From NCBI RefSeq assembly GCF_030269305.1, contig NZ_BSTC01000001.1:1377467-1441466 (forward strand): a DNA stretch of 64,000 nucleotides, written 5' to 3'. This document shows positions 1-8,102 of the stretch, piece by piece. Both the position numbers and the translations under genes were made by a program. Under the pieces are notes generated by a model. That model made no database searches and had not been told where the DNA came from. It saw nothing but the letters and a program-made list of their open reading frames with translations. The stretch's first letter is position 1; each line of letters starts with the position of its first letter. Origin of the DNA: Kineosporia sp. NBRC 101731. GTDB lineage: Bacteria > Actinomycetota > Actinomycetes > Actinomycetales > Kineosporiaceae.

Positions 1-1
1 C

Positions 2-874
2 GAGACCTCCGGCACGCTCGACCTGACCACGGTCTCGGTGCTCGGCGGTCCTGACCGCACGGTCACCCTGATCCAGGTCATCGACGGCTGGCTGCGGCGT
101 AGCAGCGCGGTGGTGCCGGAGGAGCAGGTGTTCACGCCGGGGGAGACCCAGGAGCAGTCGGACGCCGAGAACCAGGCCGAGATGACCTCGTCGCAGGAGA
201 GCGCGACCGCCGCGGCCCTGTGGGCGCTGGGCATCGACGTGCCGACCACGCTGACCGTGGCGGGCACCGACCCGTCCGCGCCGGCGGCCGACGCGCTGAA
301 GAAGGACGACGTGATCCTCGGCCTGAATGGGAAGAACGTCGGTGACCTGGCCGAACTGCGCACCATGCTGGCGGCCACCGGCCCGGGCGACGACGTGACG
401 GTGAAGGTCCGCCGCGACGGCAAGGCGCGAGCGGTCACCACCCAGACCGTCCAGGCCGAAGACGGTGACACGGTGCTCGGCATCTACATCACGCCGGACT
501 TCGACTTCCCGTTCGACGTGAAGATCCAGATCGAGGACATCGGCGGCCCGAGCGCCGGCACGATGTTCGCCCTGGGCATCATCGACAAGCTCACCCCGGG
601 CGACCTGACCAACGGTAAGGACATCGCCGGCACCGGCACGATGGACGCCGACGGCACGGTCGGCCCGATCGGTGGCATCCGGCAGAAGCTGGTCGGGGCC
701 CGCGAGGCGGGCGCCGAGTACTTCCTCGCCCCGGCGGACAACTGCAACGAGGTGGTCGGGCACGTGCCCGACGGCCTGCAGGTGGTCAAGGTCAAGACGC
801 TCGACCAGGCGCGCACCGACGTCGAGAAGATCGCCGCCGGCGACGCGTCCGGGCTGGCCGGGTGCGATTCCTGA
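2..874 (+). CDS. Lon-like PDZ serine protease (YlbL type), 5' truncated
   Basis: The open frame runs in from the window edge, so the N-terminus, which normally holds a membrane anchor, is missing. What remains has a PDZ domain (about 75-145 residues into the visible part) followed by a Lon-type S16 protease domain. The catalytic serine lies in GGPSAG (codon 551-553) and the paired lysine in IRQKLVG (codon 686-688), so the Ser-Lys dyad is intact. This is the membrane-anchored actinobacterial and firmicute YlbL family, expected to cleave proteins outside the membrane; substrates are unknown. It faces a PPA1309 gene and lies near UPF0182, a conserved actinobacterial arrangement. Confidence 0.9.
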   Translation, partial: ETSGTLDLTTVSVLGGPDRTVTLIQVIDGWLRRSSAVVPEEQVFTPGETQEQSDAENQAEMTSSQESATAAALWALGIDVPTTLTVAGTDPSAPAADALKKDDVILGLNGKNVGDLAELRTMLAATGPGDDVTVKVRRDGKARAVTTQTVQAEDGDTVLGIYITPDFDFPFDVKIQIEDIGGPSAGTMFALGIIDKLTPGDLTNGKDIAGTGTMDADGTVGPIGGIRQKLVGAREAGAEYFLAPADNCNEVVGHVPDGLQVVKVKTLDQARTDVEKIAAGDASGLAGCDS

Positions 875-895
875 ACTGAATGGAGGACGACGCAC

Positions 896-910
896 CGCAC
901 CTTCGGTGCG
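896..910. terminator. UUCG-type hairpin between convergent genes
   Basis: CGCAC and GTGCG flank a CTTCG loop 21 bases after the stop of the Lon-like protease gene. There is no T-tract. It is a weak candidate bidirectional terminator. Confidence 0.35.
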
Positions 911-960
911 TCCGTCCCGTCAGCCCTGTCCGTCCCGTCAGTCTCGTCAGTCTCGTCAGT
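911..960. repeat. Short degenerate tandem repeat of CGTCAG units
   Basis: Units such as CGTCCCGTCAG (twice) and TCTCGTCAG (twice) follow one another at 9-18 base spacing. The repeat runs into the last bases of the PPA1309 gene on the other strand. It looks like local slippage. Confidence 0.6.
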
Positions 961-1549
961 CCAGGGTCGCGGCGACGCCCTCGACCAGTCCGGGGGCGAG
1001 GTCGCGGCCCACCGCCACGTTGTCGTCGGCGTCGTGGTCGCGGGCCCGCACGGCGCAGCAGTACTCACCCGAGCGCAGCACCGCAGCGCCCAGTCGCACG
1101 TCCCGGCGGTCCGGATGCTGCTCGATCCAGGCGGCGGCCGATTCCTCGTCGTCCGGGATCTGGTCCTCCACCTCGGGCGGCAGCACCGTGCGTTCCACCA
1201 CCACGGCGCAACCGTCCACCGATTCCGGCCAGGCGATCTGGTGCAGAAGTTCTTCCAGGTTCTGGGCCTGCGGCAGGCCCTCCTGCTCGACGGCGGTCAG
1301 GTGATCGGGGTCTTCCTGCGAGGCGTTGATCACCTCGGTCGGCAGCCGGGAGGCCAGGGAAGGATCTCTCTGGAGCGCGGCCGCGGTCTTGACCAGGGCG
1401 AACACCCGCACCGGGGCATCCCAGCCGGCGGTGGCGACGTGACGTTCCAGCTCCACGATCACGCGGCGGACGGAGAGCGAGCGGGGGTCGGCGAGTTCTT
1501 CTGTCACGGCCCGCAGTCTTCCATCCGAAAGATCTTCGGGCTTCCTCAC
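956..1549 (-). CDS. PPA1309 family protein
   Basis: A 197-residue cytosolic protein without signal peptide, membrane segments or recognised catalytic motifs, rich in acidic residues and alanine. Sequence and position match the actinobacterial PPA1309 family, usually found between a Lon-like PDZ protease and UPF0182, as here. Its function is not known. The start taken is a GTG at 1549; no strong ribosome-binding site is visible, so it may be a little shorter at the N-terminus. Confidence 0.8.
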   Translation of the reverse strand: MRKPEDLSDGRLRAVTEELADPRSLSVRRVIVELERHVATAGWDAPVRVFALVKTAAALQRDPSLASRLPTEVINASQEDPDHLTAVEQEGLPQAQNLEELLHQIAWPESVDGCAVVVERTVLPPEVEDQIPDDEESAAAWIEQHPDRRDVRLGAAVLRSGEYCCAVRARDHDADDNVAVGRDLAPGLVEGVAATLD

Positions 1550-1640
1550 CTGCTGGCCAGTTGTTCCAGCCGGTATTCACAGCGCCACATCAGCTGCGTC
1601 AGGTAGGGAACCGGGCGGATGGTGGGTAAGTTCTCCATGC

Positions 1641-4600
1641 GTGACCTATGAGCGCGACCCCCGAGGCCCACGGCCGGTCCTGAACAAACGCAGGCGCGGA
1701 GCTCTGGCACCTACGCTGATCACTCTCGGCGTGCTCATCGTGCTGGGTCTGATCGCGTCCCAGATGTGGACGGAGGTGCTCTGGTACCAGTCGGTCGGAT
1801 TTGCGAAGGTTTATCAGACCGAGCTGATCACCAAGATCATCCTGTTCGTGCTGGGCGCCGCCGTGATGGGTGCGGCCGTGGCGGCCTCGCTGATCATCGG
1901 CTACCGCAGCCGCCCGATCTACGCCCCGATCTCCACCGAGCAGGTGGGGCTGGACCGCTATCGCGAGAGCATCGAGCCGCTGCGTCGCCTGGTCGGCATC
2001 GCCGTGCCGGTCGTGCTCGGCCTGTTCGCCGGCTCGGCCGCCAGCCAGCAGTGGCAGACCGTTCAGCTGTGGCTGCACCGGGTGCCGTTCGGCCAGAAAG
2101 ACCCGCAGTTCAAGATGGACATCGGGTTCTTCGTGTTCACGCTGCCGTGGTTGCAGTTCCTGGTCAGCTTCCTGACCGCCGCGGTGTTCCTGGCCGCGAT
2201 CGCTGCACTCGTGACGCACTATCTCTACGGCGGTCTGCGGGTCCAGGGCGGTGGGCAGCGCCTCACCTCGGCGGCCCGCATCCACCTCTTCGTGCTGGCC
2301 GGCTCGTTCCTGGTGCTGCGCGGCCTGGACTACTGGCTCGCCCGGTACGCGCTCTCCACCAAAGACTCGCGGCTCATCACCGGTCTCACCTACACCGATG
2401 CCAACGCCGGGCTGACCTCGCGCGGCGTGCTGGCCGGGATCGCGGTGATCATCGCGGTCCTGTTCATCGTGGCTGCCTTCGTCGACCGCTGGCGGTTGAT
2501 CCCGCTCTACGGCACCGCCCTGCTGGTGGTCTCCGCGATCGTCATCGGGGGCATCTACCCGGCCGCCGTGCAGCGGTTCCAGGTGCAGCCGAGCGCGCAG
2601 GAGCTGGAGCGTACCTACATCCAGAAGAACATCAAGGCCACGAGAGATGCGTACGGTCTGGAGAACATCAAGACCGAGACCTACAACGCGCAGTCCGAGG
2701 CCGACGAGAAGGATCTGCGGGACAGCGCGGAGAGCATCCCGGGCATCCGCCTGCAAGACCCCTCGCTGGTCAGCCCCACGTTCTCGCAGCTGCAGCAGAT
2801 CAAGCAGTACTACTCGTTCGCGGACACCCTCGACGTGGACAAGTACAGCATCGACGGGGAGACCCGCGACGCCGTGGTCGCCGCCCGGGAACTGAACATC
2901 GACGCGGCCCCCAGCGAGCAGCGCAACTGGGTCAACGACCACATCGTCTACACCCACGGCTACGGCATGGTCGCGGCCTACGGCAACGAGCGCTCCGCCG
3001 ACGGTCGCCCGGTGTTCATGGAATCGAGCATCCCGAGCACCGGGAAGCTCGGTGAGTACGAGCCGCGCATCTACTTCGGCGAGAACTCCCCGGACTACTC
3101 GATCGTGGGCGCACCCGAAGGCGCCGCCCCGCAGGAACTCGACATCCCCGACGACACGGCCGCCAGTGGCCAGCAGAACTACACCTACGCGGGCGACGGT
3201 GGCGTCAAGGTCGGCTCGACCCTGCGTCAGCTGCTCTACTCGATCAAGTTCCAGGACCAGAACATCCTGCTGTCGAAGCAGGTGAACGCCGATTCACAGA
3301 TCCTCTACGACCGCACGCCGCGCGAGCGGGTCGAGAAGGTCGCGCCGTTCCTCACTCTCGACGGCGACCCGTACCCGGCCGTGGTGAACGGCCGGATCAC
3401 CTGGATCATCGACGCGTACACGACCACCTCGCAGTACCCGTACTCACGCACCCAGACGCTGGAAGACGCCACCTCCGACTCGATCACCAAGACCACCACG
3501 GCGGTCAGCGCCCTGGACAACACCCGGGTCAACTACATCCGTAACTCGGTGAAGGCCACGGTCGACGCCTACGACGGCTCGGTGAAGCTCTACACCTGGG
3601 ACAACGAAGACCCGATCCTCAAGGCCTGGACCAAGGTCTTCCCCAACACGGTCGAGCCGATGAGTGACATCAGCGCCGACCTGATGTCGCACCTGCGCTA
3701 CCCGGAAGACCTCTTCAAGGTCCAGCGCGAGCTGCTGCAGCAGTACCACGTGACCGATGCGAACGCGTTCTACTCGCAGCAGGACTTCTGGACGGTGCCC
3801 GACGACCCGACGAAGACCACGGCCAACGCCCTGCAGCCGCCCTACTACCTGACCCTGCAGATGCCGGGCACAGACACCACGAACTTCTCGCTGACGTCCA
3901 CCTTCATCCCGGCCGGCCGAACCCGCAGTGTGCTCACCGGCTTCCTGGCGGTGGACGCGGACGCGGGCAGTGATCCGGGCAAACCACGGTCCGACTACGG
4001 GCAGATGAGACTTCTGCAACTGCCCAAGGACACGGTGATCTCGGGCCCGGGCCAGGTGCAGAACTCGTTCAACTCCGACCCTGACGTCTCCTACCTGCTC
4101 AACCAGCTGCAACGCGGAAACGACAGCTCGGTGCAGCGAGGTAACCTGCTCACGCTGCCCCTGGCCGGTGGCCTGCTCTACGTCCAGCCGGTCTACGTGC
4201 GGGGCAGCGGCAACACCTCGTACCCGCTGCTGCAGAAGGTGCTCGTCTCGTTCGGTGACGAGATCGGGTTCGCCGACGACCTGAACGGTGCGCTCGACCA
4301 GGTCTTCGGCGAGGCCAGTACCGGCGGTGACAGCGGTGACGGCGCCGGTTCCGGGGACGACTCCGGGGACACCGGTGACACGGCGGTGGCCAATGCCCAG
4401 CAGCGCCTGAACAGCGCTCTGGAAGCGGCTCAGAAGGCGTTCACCGACGGGCGCACGGCTCTGCAGAACAATGACTTCGCCGCCTACGGCGTGGCGCAGA
4501 AGACGCTGGAGAGCGCACTGGAACGGGCGACCGAGGCGGAGGCCGCACTGAAGGCCGCGCAGACGGCCGCCGACGCGACACCGGCGCCCAGCGCGTCGGC

Positions 4601-4679
4601 CAGCCCGTCGGCCAGTGCAAGTACGAGCCCCAGCACCAGTACGGGCAGCACCGAGATCACGACCAGTCCGTCGAACTGA
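1641..4679 (+). CDS. UPF0182 family integral membrane protein
   Basis: A 1012-residue protein with about seven hydrophobic segments in the first 320 residues, then a large extracytoplasmic domain and a low-complexity tail rich in Ala, Ser, Thr and Pro (from about residue 905). This is the standard plan of actinobacterial UPF0182 proteins, whose function is unknown. The start is a GTG at 1641; a nearby ATG at 1638 is out of frame and closes at once. The C-terminal 60 residues look like an exported disordered tail. Confidence 0.93.
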   Translation: MTYERDPRGPRPVLNKRRRGALAPTLITLGVLIVLGLIASQMWTEVLWYQSVGFAKVYQTELITKIILFVLGAAVMGAAVAASLIIGYRSRPIYAPISTEQVGLDRYRESIEPLRRLVGIAVPVVLGLFAGSAASQQWQTVQLWLHRVPFGQKDPQFKMDIGFFVFTLPWLQFLVSFLTAAVFLAAIAALVTHYLYGGLRVQGGGQRLTSAARIHLFVLAGSFLVLRGLDYWLARYALSTKDSRLITGLTYTDANAGLTSRGVLAGIAVIIAVLFIVAAFVDRWRLIPLYGTALLVVSAIVIGGIYPAAVQRFQVQPSAQELERTYIQKNIKATRDAYGLENIKTETYNAQSEADEKDLRDSAESIPGIRLQDPSLVSPTFSQLQQIKQYYSFADTLDVDKYSIDGETRDAVVAARELNIDAAPSEQRNWVNDHIVYTHGYGMVAAYGNERSADGRPVFMESSIPSTGKLGEYEPRIYFGENSPDYSIVGAPEGAAPQELDIPDDTAASGQQNYTYAGDGGVKVGSTLRQLLYSIKFQDQNILLSKQVNADSQILYDRTPRERVEKVAPFLTLDGDPYPAVVNGRITWIIDAYTTTSQYPYSRTQTLEDATSDSITKTTTAVSALDNTRVNYIRNSVKATVDAYDGSVKLYTWDNEDPILKAWTKVFPNTVEPMSDISADLMSHLRYPEDLFKVQRELLQQYHVTDANAFYSQQDFWTVPDDPTKTTANALQPPYYLTLQMPGTDTTNFSLTSTFIPAGRTRSVLTGFLAVDADAGSDPGKPRSDYGQMRLLQLPKDTVISGPGQVQNSFNSDPDVSYLLNQLQRGNDSSVQRGNLLTLPLAGGLLYVQPVYVRGSGNTSYPLLQKVLVSFGDEIGFADDLNGALDQVFGEASTGGDSGDGAGSGDDSGDTGDTAVANAQQRLNSALEAAQKAFTDGRTALQNNDFAAYGVAQKTLESALERATEAEAALKAAQTAADATPAPSASASPSASASTSPSTSTGSTEITTSPSN

Positions 4680-4705
4680 ACGCAACGTCTCGCGGCGGTG
4701 TCGAT

Positions 4706-4735
4706 TTGCTGTCTGTCCTGAGGACGGCATATTGT
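4706..4735 (+). promoter_or_regulatory. Sigma-70-like promoter of tRNA-fMet copy 1
   Basis: TTGCTG (4706-4711) and TATTGT (4730-4735) are separated by 18 bases; the -10 ends 11 bases before the mature tRNA. The two other copies of this tRNA have an unrelated upstream sequence. Confidence 0.5.
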
Positions 4736-4746
4736 TGAGACATCGC

Positions 4747-4820
4747 CGCGGGGTGGAGCAGCTCGGTAGCTCGCTGGGCTCATAACCCAGAGGTCGCAGG
4801 TTCAAATCCTGTCCCCGCTA
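4747..4820 (+). tRNA. Initiator tRNA-fMet (CAU), copy 1
   Basis: A complete cloverleaf with CAT anticodon. Two initiator hallmarks are present: position 1 (C) does not pair with position 72 (T), and the anticodon stem ends in three G:C pairs next to the loop CTCATAA. The discriminator base is A and is followed by CAA, so the terminal CCA is not encoded. Two identical copies lie at 7649 and 7856. Confidence 0.97.
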
Positions 4821-4826
4821 CAAAGA

Positions 4827-4865
4827 TTGAGGCCCGGTCTTCTCAGTGAGAAGACCGGGCCTCAA
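4827..4865 (+). terminator. Terminator hairpin of tRNA-fMet copy 1 (also facing fucO)
   Basis: A perfect 19-bp inverted repeat around a single central base, starting TTGAGGCCCGG and ending in CTCAA, followed by TTGTTT. The similar hairpin after tRNA copy 3 begins with the same bases (AAAGATTGAGGCC), pointing to common ancestry of the two tRNA units. Confidence 0.85.
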
Positions 4866-4894
4866 TTGTTTGGCCAGGGATTGCCGGCCAGGGC

Positions 4895-6046
4895 TCAGAA
4901 GACGGACCGGTACAGCTCCTCGATCTCCGCGACCGTTGCTTCCCGCGGGTTGCCGCCCGCGCAGACATCGTCGAACGCTGCTCGGGCCAGGGCCGGCAGA
5001 TCTTCCTCGCGGGCACCGACCTCCCGCAGCCGGGTCGGGTTCCCCAGGTCGCGGGTCAGGGTGGCGACCGCCTCGACCGCCGCGATGCGGGCCTTCTCCA
5101 GCGGCATCGTGGCGGCGTCCGGCACCCCGAAGGCGGCGGCGATGTCGCGGTAGCGCTCGGCGCTGCTCTCCGCATTGAAGGCCATCACCGGGGCCAGCAG
5201 GATCCCGTTGGCCGCACCGTGCGGCGCGGAGTAGAAGGCGCCGAGGGGATGGGCCATGGCGTGCACCAGGCCGAGGCCGACGTTGGAGTAGCCCATCCCG
5301 GCCACGTACTGAGCCAGGGCCATCCGTTCCGCCGCGGCCGGGTCGCCGTCCGCCGCCGCGCGCAGGGAGCCGGCGATCGTGGTGATGGCCTTGAGGTGGA
5401 ACAGGTCGGACAACTCCCAGGCGCCCTTGGTGAGGTAGCCCTCGATCGCGTGGGTGAGCGCGTCCAGACCGGTCGCGACCTTCAGCCCGCGGGGCGCGCC
5501 GGCCATCATCTCCGGGTCGACGACGGCCAGCACCGGGATGTCGTGCGGATCGACGCAGACGAACTTGCGCTGTCGCTCCTCGTCGGTGATCACGTAGTTG
5601 ATGGTCGTCTCGGAGGCGGTGCCGGCGGTGGTGGGCACCGCGACGATCGGCACCGACGGGTTCTTGGTCGGGGCCACACCCTCGAGTGAGCGCACGTCGG
5701 CGAACTCGGGGTTGGCCACGATGATGCCGATCGCCTTGCAGGTGTCCTGCGGTGATCCCCCACCCACGGCGATCAGGACATCGGCGCCGGACGCCCGGAA
5801 GGCTTCGACACCGGCCTGCACCTTGGCGATGGGCGGGTTGGGCAGCACGTCGCAGAACACCTCGTAGGGCAGGCCCGCACCCTCCAGCAGCCCGGTCACC
5901 CGACCGGTGACCCCGGAGTCGACGAGCACCTGGTCGGAGACCACGAACGCCTTCCGGAACCCTCGCCGCGCCAGCTCGTCCGGAATCACCTCGATCGAAC
6001 CGGCACCGAAGTAGGCAGTCTGGTTCCAGATCATTCGATACGCCAT
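4895..6046 (-). CDS. fucO: Lactaldehyde reductase / 1,2-propanediol oxidoreductase
   Basis: A 383-residue group III iron-dependent alcohol dehydrogenase, collinear along its whole length with Escherichia coli FucO (382 residues). The nucleotide-binding GGGSPQD and long diagnostic stretches such as FVCVDPHDIP are present. Iron ligands are visible as the Asp and His of TGLDALTHAIEGY, the His of GLVHAMAHPLG and the His of APHG. It should interconvert lactaldehyde and 1,2-propanediol with NAD(H). No other fucose or rhamnose gene is adjacent. A LacI-type operator lies 28 bases upstream. The gene sits between initiator tRNA copies 1 and 2. Confidence 0.93.
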   Translation of the reverse strand: MAYRMIWNQTAYFGAGSIEVIPDELARRGFRKAFVVSDQVLVDSGVTGRVTGLLEGAGLPYEVFCDVLPNPPIAKVQAGVEAFRASGADVLIAVGGGSPQDTCKAIGIIVANPEFADVRSLEGVAPTKNPSVPIVAVPTTAGTASETTINYVITDEERQRKFVCVDPHDIPVLAVVDPEMMAGAPRGLKVATGLDALTHAIEGYLTKGAWELSDLFHLKAITTIAGSLRAAADGDPAAAERMALAQYVAGMGYSNVGLGLVHAMAHPLGAFYSAPHGAANGILLAPVMAFNAESSAERYRDIAAAFGVPDAATMPLEKARIAAVEAVATLTRDLGNPTRLREVGAREEDLPALARAAFDDVCAGGNPREATVAEIEELYRSVF

Positions 6047-6368
6047 GACACATGCTCCGCTCGAACCGGCTGGTTGAAACCTTTCAATCCGACGCTAGGG
6101 GTGGCTCGGGCGCAGTCACACCATCCAAGGCCCTGCCGTCGCGGGACCTCCAGCCGAAAACCACGTGTCTCACGACTGTCCCGGTGTCATCGTCGGTATC
6201 ACCCGCCACAGCAAAAGCGCCGACTGCCAGGCATCTTCGCTAAATCGATCCTAAATCCAAGTCCGTGGGCAACTTTCGCCCGGCGCCCGACAACTGGACA
6301 GACGTAACTCCTCCGATCGTGGCTTTCGACGCCGCGTGCCCTGACACCGGAAAGAGAAGACACTCTTC
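6047..6368. other. Divergent intergenic region fucO / GH12 cellulase
   Basis: This 322-base gap has lower GC than its surroundings near 6170-6260. It holds the fucO operator (6074-6087) and a GA-rich ribosome-binding site (6349-6360) for the cellulase. No CebR-type palindrome or small gene was seen. Confidence 0.5.
6074..6087. promoter_or_regulatory. LacI-type operator upstream of fucO
   Basis: TTGAAACCTTTCAA: perfect TTGAAA/TTTCAA half-sites with a CC centre, resembling operators of LacI/CcpA-family sugar regulators (typical centre CG). It lies 28 bases upstream of the fucO start. No LacI-family gene is in the window. Confidence 0.55.
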
Positions 6369-7547
6369 ATGAAGGCTCGTATCGCGCTGGCCGCCGCCGC
6401 TGTGGCCGCCGCCGTCGTCGGAGGCGGCATCATGCTGTCCGGCCCCGCCTCGGCCGTCGAGACAACCCTCTGCGACCAGTACGCCTCCACCAAGGTGCAG
6501 GGTGGTGAGTACATCGTCCAGAACAACCGCTGGGGAACCGGTGCCGCCCAGTGCATCGATGTCAGCGACGACGGGTTCACCATCACCCAGCAGGAGGGTG
6601 TGAACTCGGGCGGGGCCCCGACGGCCTACCCCTCGCTGGTCTGGGGCTGCCACTACAACAACTGCACCAATAACTTCTCGCCGATCAAGGCCAGCTCCAC
6701 CGAGTTCACCGGGATCGGCTCCAAGGCCTCGATGAAGTACGTCTCCGGTGGCGTCTGGAACGCCTCGTACGACATCTGGTTCGACCCGACCGCGCGTAAG
6801 GACGGCCAGAACACCGGCGCCGAGGTGATGATCTGGGCCAACCACTCCGGTGGCGCCTCACCGGTCGGCTCCAAGGTCGGCACGGTCACCACCGCCGGTG
6901 GCACCTGGGACGTCTGGTACGGCAACATCGGCTGGAACGTGGTCTCGTACGTGCGCACCTCGGCGGCCTCGTCCGTCGACTTCAAGGTGACGGACTTCTA
7001 CAACGACGCCGTGCAGCGTGGCTACGCCCAGAGCTCCTGGTACCTCACCAGCATCCAGGCCGGCTTCGAGCCGTGGAGCGGTGGAAAGGGCCTCGGGATC
7101 TCCGGTTTCGCGGTCACCAAGGGCACCAGCGGCTCGACCCCGGTCGTGACGACGGCAGCGCCCACCGTGCCGGCGGCGACGCCGACGGCCACCACCACGA
7201 CGCCTCCCGTGACGACCACGACGACCGCCCCCAGCACCGGTACGGGGACGGCCAAGTGCACCGCGACCTACAAGGTCTCCCAGTCCTGGGGCTCGGGCTT
7301 CATCGGTGAGGTCACGGTGAAGAACACCGGTGCCGCCACCTCGAAGAACTGGAAGGTCGCCTGGACCTGGCCCGCGAGCCAGAAGGTCGTCTCCAGCTGG
7401 AACGCCACCTCCGCCCAGTCGGGCACCAAGGTCACCGCCGCCAGCCTGAACTACAACGGCGCGGTCTCCGCCAGCGGCACCACCCAGTTCGGGATGCAGG
7501 TGGACGGTGCGTCCGCCACCCCGAAGCTGACCTGCAGCGCCGCCTGA
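6369..7547 (+). CDS. Secreted GH12 endoglucanase with C-terminal CBM2
   Basis: A 392-residue secreted glycoside hydrolase. Residues 1-30 form a signal peptide with likely cleavage after PASA. The GH12 domain (about 34-255) has the nucleophile Glu in GAEVMIWAN and the acid/base Glu in GFEPW. A Thr/Pro linker (about 257-296) leads to a carbohydrate-binding module of family 2 (about 298-392) with flanking cysteines and spaced tryptophans. It should cut beta-1,4-glucans such as cellulose or xyloglucan outside the cell. A GA-rich ribosome-binding site precedes the ATG, and a perfect hairpin follows the stop. Confidence 0.93.
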   Translation: MKARIALAAAAVAAAVVGGGIMLSGPASAVETTLCDQYASTKVQGGEYIVQNNRWGTGAAQCIDVSDDGFTITQQEGVNSGGAPTAYPSLVWGCHYNNCTNNFSPIKASSTEFTGIGSKASMKYVSGGVWNASYDIWFDPTARKDGQNTGAEVMIWANHSGGASPVGSKVGTVTTAGGTWDVWYGNIGWNVVSYVRTSAASSVDFKVTDFYNDAVQRGYAQSSWYLTSIQAGFEPWSGGKGLGISGFAVTKGTSGSTPVVTTAAPTVPAATPTATTTTPPVTTTTTAPSTGTGTAKCTATYKVSQSWGSGFIGEVTVKNTGAATSKNWKVAWTWPASQKVVSSWNATSAQSGTKVTAASLNYNGAVSASGTTQFGMQVDGASATPKLTCSAA

Positions 7548-7562
7548 CCCCCAGCGGCGAGT

Positions 7563-7592
7563 GGGCCCGGTCCTCTCCGGAGGACCGGGCCC
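7563..7592 (+). terminator. Terminator hairpin of the GH12 gene
   Basis: A perfect 13-bp stem (GGGCCCGGTCCTC and its complement) around a TCCG loop, 15 bases after the stop codon. No T-tract follows, as is common in high-GC actinomycetes. Confidence 0.75.
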
Positions 7593-7600
7593 GTCCGGGT

Positions 7601-7722
7601 CAACGGATTCGCGTTCTCGGACGGGGTGTGACAGTGTTGAGCTACCGACGCGGGGTGGAGCAGCTCGGTAGCTCGCTGGGCTCATAACCCAGAGGTCGCA
7701 GGTTCAAATCCTGTCCCCGCTA
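7601..7722 (+). repeat. 122-bp tRNA-fMet unit, first of a tandem pair
   Basis: This segment (upstream sequence plus tRNA copy 2) recurs at 7808-7929 with a constant offset of 207 bases. The tRNA part is identical and the 48 upstream bases differ at a few positions, so the pair arose by tandem duplication. Confidence 0.85.
7649..7722 (+). tRNA. Initiator tRNA-fMet (CAU), copy 2
   Basis: Identical over all 74 bases to copy 1: CAT anticodon, mismatched C1/T72 and three G:C pairs closing the anticodon stem. CCA is not encoded. Confidence 0.97.
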
Positions 7723-7735
7723 CAAGTAGTAGTGA

Positions 7736-7773
7736 AAGAAGCCCGGCCCTTGATCCTGAGGGCCGGGCTTCTT
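7736..7773 (+). terminator. Terminator hairpin of tRNA-fMet copy 2
   Basis: AAGAAGCCCGGCCCT and its complement AGGGCCGGGCTTCTT form a 15-bp stem around an 8-base loop, 14 bases after the tRNA. A partial copy of the right arm (GCCGGGCTTCTTCGT) follows at once. Confidence 0.8.
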
Positions 7774-7807
7774 CGTGGCTGGCCGGGCTTCTTCGTCCCT
7801 GATGGAG

Positions 7808-7929
7808 CAACGGATTCGCGTTCTCGGCCCAGGTGTGACAGTCTTGAACTACCGACGCGGGGTGGAGCAGCTCGGTAGCTCGCTGGGCTCATAACCCAGA
7901 GGTCGCAGGTTCAAATCCTGTCCCCGCTA
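7808..7929 (+). repeat. 122-bp tRNA-fMet unit, second of a tandem pair
   Basis: Matches 7601-7722 at a fixed 207-base offset, covering the promoter-side sequence and tRNA copy 3. Confidence 0.85.
7856..7929 (+). tRNA. Initiator tRNA-fMet (CAU), copy 3
   Basis: Identical to copies 1 and 2, with the same initiator features and no encoded CCA. Its downstream flank resembles that of copy 1 rather than copy 2. Confidence 0.97.
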
Positions 7930-7935
7930 CAAAGA

Positions 7936-7975
7936 TTGAGGCCTGGTCACCGGACATCCGGAGATCGGGCCTCAA
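7936..7975 (+). terminator. Terminator hairpin of tRNA-fMet copy 3
   Basis: TTGAGGCC pairs with GGCCTCAA in an interrupted hairpin, a degenerate version of the hairpin after copy 1. TTTGG follows shortly after. Confidence 0.65.
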
Positions 7976-8000
7976 TGGGTTTGGCGGTCCGGTCCAGTGG

Positions 8001-8040
8001 CCTGGTCCGGCCTGGTCCGGCCCGGTCCGGCCTGGTCCGG
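8001..8040. repeat. Four tandem copies of a 10-mer
   Basis: Four consecutive units of CCTGGTCCGG, the third with one change (CCCGGTCCGG), between tRNA copy 3 and the nucleoside hydrolase gene. Confidence 0.9.
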
Positions 8041-8102
8041 GCCCGAAACGATGCTGGGATAGGCTGACCGGCTGTTCGTTTCGCCTTCTCCTGGGAGTCA
8101 CC

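Noticed and set aside
911-960. Regular short repeats resembling a tiny CRISPR array
   Set aside because: Units are 6-11 bases without unique spacers and there are no cas genes; local slippage explains them.
1599-4805. Two long minus-strand frames across UPF0182
   Set aside because: Both are Arg/Gly/Val-rich mirror frames of a well-supported plus-strand gene.
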